Shown here piece after piece: positions 62,227-64,000 of a stretch of 64,000 nucleotides of DNA (its first letter is position 1; every line of letters begins with the position of its first letter). The stretch covers positions 3,003,642 through 3,067,641 of the forward strand of contig NZ_CP014844.1 in assembly GCF_001598055.1 (NCBI RefSeq), written 5' to 3'. Below the pieces are notes generated by a model. It was not told the DNA's origin and made no database searches. It was given only the letters and a program-made list of their open reading frames with translations. Source of the stretch: Cupriavidus nantongensis. GTDB taxonomy: Bacteria > Pseudomonadota > Gammaproteobacteria > Burkholderiales > Burkholderiaceae. The translations under genes and the position numbers were made by a program.

Positions 62227-63003
62227 CTAGAACAGCGAACCAGACTGGGGCCTGCCCGGCGCGGGGGGCGGCTCGGCCTCGGCCCCCCAGATGCCGGCCG
62301 ACGTGAACGCCTGCGGATGCATCGCGATCCCGGCCGCGGCCAGCTGCGCCGCGGTCAGCACCAGGTGCCGCGCCAGCCAGTCATGCAGGCTGCGCAGGAA
62401 GCGGATGTTGTCGACGCTGGTCGACGCCGCAATCAGCCGTTCCAGCTTGACGTGCGCGGTATAGACGTCGAGCAGGTTGGTGGCGCGCAGCCGCGGCGGG
62501 GTCGACGGGCTGCGCTCGATCGCCAGGATGCGGCGCACCTGCGCCGGGGCGATGTCGCCGCTGCGCTGGTATTGCGCGTAGACGTCCTCCAGCGCCGGGA
62601 AGCGCACCGTAGGCTGCACGCGCGGCACCGCGGCCACCTTTTCCATGCGCAGCACCAGGTAGCGGATCGCCGCGGCGCGTTCGGCAGCGTGTTCGACGGC
62701 GCGGCCCTGCGCGGGGTCCCGCCGGCGCGGGCCCGCAGGCAGTTCCGGCAAGGCCGTGCGCGGCACCACGTCGCGCTCGGTGTAGTCGGGCACCTGCCGC
62801 AGCAGCGCCGGCTGCGCCAGCGCGGCGCGCGCGCAGTCCTCGCCGAACGGGTATTCGTGCCCGGCGGCGTCGCGCAGGATATAAGCCTGGCCGTCCGGAA
62901 AGCCGTGATGGCGGCGGCTGGCGCCGCGCGCGTGGCAGCGTGTGGCGGGATCGACGAAATCCTTGCGTACCGGGATCCAGCCGCCGTCGTGTGCCTGGGT
63001 CAT
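62227..63003 (-). CDS. Hypothetical protein
   Basis: 258-residue soluble protein, not recognised. The N-terminal part has His and Cys-rich bits (ATRCHARGASRRHHGFPDGQ, then HEYPFGEDCARAAL) that might bind a metal; the middle is Arg-rich (ELPAGPRRRDPAQGRA), and the C-terminal half is helical (ATNLLDVYTAHVKLERLIAA). No signal peptide or membrane helix. Start at 63003 is the first Met after the upstream spacer; a longer frame up to 63405 is antisense to the D-aminopeptidase gene. The GC pattern equals that of its neighbours, so it is probably a real, lineage-specific gene. Confidence 0.65.
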   Translation of the reverse strand: MTQAHDGGWIPVRKDFVDPATRCHARGASRRHHGFPDGQAYILRDAAGHEYPFGEDCARAALAQPALLRQVPDYTERDVVPRTALPELPAGPRRRDPAQGRAVEHAAERAAAIRYLVLRMEKVAAVPRVQPTVRFPALEDVYAQYQRSGDIAPAQVRRILAIERSPSTPPRLRATNLLDVYTAHVKLERLIAASTSVDNIRFLRSLHDWLARHLVLTAAQLAAAGIAMHPQAFTSAGIWGAEAEPPPAPGRPQSGSLF

Positions 63004-63086
63004 GCGTTGTGTATGGCCTGCCTGTTGCTCGACCCGCCATTGTCGCAAATCTGCGGGACGTGGCCGGTCCGCCACGTCGCACCGTG

Positions 63087-63905
63087 CTACTTCAGCATGA
63101 AGGACATCGCCGACAGGCAGTTCAGCATGCGCACCGCGGCCTGCACCGAATCGGCCTGGAACGACAGCGTCACGCCGTCGCGGCGCTCGAGCGTGGGCCA
63201 CTGGCAGAACAGGTCGGCATGCGCCGGGGTCTGCGTCTGCAGGGTACACGCCACCGGCGCGGCGATGCGCAGGCATTGCGCCTGCGCGCGCTCGCGCACC
63301 GCGGCCGCTGCCGCCGCGGCAATGGCCGCGCGCGCGGCCGCTGGCGACAGCGACGCGCCACTGCCGAAGCCGCCCGCGGTCTTGGTTTCGACATAGCGCA
63401 CCCACGGCATCAGCGCGTGGGTTTCCTGCACGAACACATCGTCGCCGCTGGCCATCAGCACCGGCGCGCCGAATTCGCCGGCGAGCGCGGCGTACAGCCC
63501 GGCCTCGCCAAGCTCCTTGCCGTTGAGCCAGACCCGCGCGAAGGCGCCGCTGTTGATGGTGTGCGCGAGCACGCCGCGGCTCTGCGCGCGGCCGTGGTAG
63601 CCGATCATCAGCACGCCGTCGACGCCGGCCTCGACCCCCGCAATCATGCCCAGGTAGCGCGGCTTGCCCAGCACCACCCGCGCGCGTGGATCGAGCTGGT
63701 CCGGCAACAGGTTGCGGAAGCCGCCGTGCGAATCGTTGACCAGCACTTCGGCCGCGCCGCCGGCAAAGGCGCCTTCGATGGCCGCGTTGGCCTCGCCCGT
63801 CATCCAGGCGCGAGCGCGCTCGTATTCGCCGTTGCCGGCACGGGTCTGCTCGGCGTGGAACACGCCGGCCACGCCTTCGATATCGGTGGAAACTAGGATC
63901 TTCAT
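63087..63905 (-). CDS. M55 family D-aminopeptidase (DppA-like)
   Basis: 272-residue peptidase of family M55, like Bacillus DppA, a zinc D-aminopeptidase acting on D-Ala-containing peptides. The start KILVSTDIEGVAGVFHAEQT (Asp and Glu ligands), VNDSHGGFRNLLPDQLD (His), MIGYHGRAQSRGVLAHTINS (His) and LMASGDDVFVQE (Glu region) are all present. It may help recycle murein peptides. The start codon overlaps the stop of the next gene upstream (TGATG), so it belongs to an operon extending beyond the window. Confidence 0.92.
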   Translation of the reverse strand: MKILVSTDIEGVAGVFHAEQTRAGNGEYERARAWMTGEANAAIEGAFAGGAAEVLVNDSHGGFRNLLPDQLDPRARVVLGKPRYLGMIAGVEAGVDGVLMIGYHGRAQSRGVLAHTINSGAFARVWLNGKELGEAGLYAALAGEFGAPVLMASGDDVFVQETHALMPWVRYVETKTAGGFGSGASLSPAAARAAIAAAAAAAVRERAQAQCLRIAAPVACTLQTQTPAHADLFCQWPTLERRDGVTLSFQADSVQAAVRMLNCLSAMSFMLK

Positions 63906-64000
63906 CAGCAGCTCTGGCGCAGTTCAGGCATCAGGTCGAGCAGCGCGGCGCGGCCGTGGCCGTCGCGGCCCTGCACCGGCACGGCATGCCACAGCGCATG
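63905..64000 (-). CDS. 3' end of an unidentified gene (partial)
   Basis: Reading the minus strand from the window edge, 31 codons stay open and end in TGA at 63905-63907, overlapping the dppA-like start. The visible residues end RAALLDLMPELRQSC. Too short to name; in related operons such genes are peptidases or peptide transporters. The stop-start overlap makes it likely to be a real coding end. Confidence 0.55.
   Translation of the reverse strand, partial: HALWHAVPVQGRDGHGRAALLDLMPELRQSC

Overview
The window looks like core chromosome of a beta-proteobacterium of the Burkholderiaceae, most likely Cupriavidus (Ralstonia eutropha-like). The signs are very high GC with strong third-position GC bias, the gene order rpsB-tsf-pyrH-frr-uppS-cdsA-dxr-rseP-bamA-skp-lpxD-fabZ-lpxA-lpxB-rnhB-trmH, the block smpB/ratAB/SPFH-nfeD/ppsA/ppsR, and two Bug (TctC) periplasmic receptors. 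The genus is inferred from gene content and order; no database search was possible.

Layout. 1-7.5 kb: a DUF4124 protein, ratB (rnfH), ratA, smpB, an SPFH-NfeD pair, and the divergent pair ppsA (PEP synthase) and ppsR (its regulatory kinase/phosphorylase). 7.5-24 kb: one long minus-strand series joining translation (rpsB, tsf, frr), UMP kinase, undecaprenyl-PP synthesis, phospholipid and isoprenoid synthesis, site-2 protease, outer-membrane assembly (BamA, Skp) and lipid A synthesis. Internal promoters and terminators break it at rpsB/tsf and at tsf/pyrH. 24-29 kb: map, glnD and rluB on the plus strand; rluB carries an N-terminal 99-bp tandem-repeat tail. 29-37 kb: smc-zipA-ligA-def, a tightly packed minus-strand group for chromosome and cell-division functions. 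37-46 kb: a ferritin-like protein, a DMT exporter, the lysine/DAP genes dapC-dapD-(hypothetical)-arsC-like-dapE, prmB and an MFS transporter, with two REPIN-like twin palindromes and one single REP palindrome in the gaps.

From 46 kb the content is accessory. A hipBA toxin-antitoxin module has three operator-like repeats at exact 50-bp spacing. A carboxylate/acyl-CoA metabolism region follows (Bug receptor, AMP-dependent ligase, tRNA-Val, CaiB/BaiF CoA-transferase, MDR oxidoreductase, second Bug receptor, LysR regulator).

55.1-60.9 kb holds the most interesting locus: a translationally coupled six-gene operon for lipid metabolism. It encodes a CDP-alcohol phosphatidyltransferase with two of four motif aspartates changed to Asn, an alpha/beta-hydrolase-methyltransferase fusion, a PAP2 (IPC-synthase-like)-dual-specificity phosphatase fusion, a small membrane protein, a PlsC acyltransferase and a second CdsA. 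I infer a self-contained pathway making or remodelling a non-standard phospholipid head group. The window ends with a DUF2817 amidohydrolase-like protein, an unrecognised protein, an M55 D-aminopeptidase and the 3' end of another gene.
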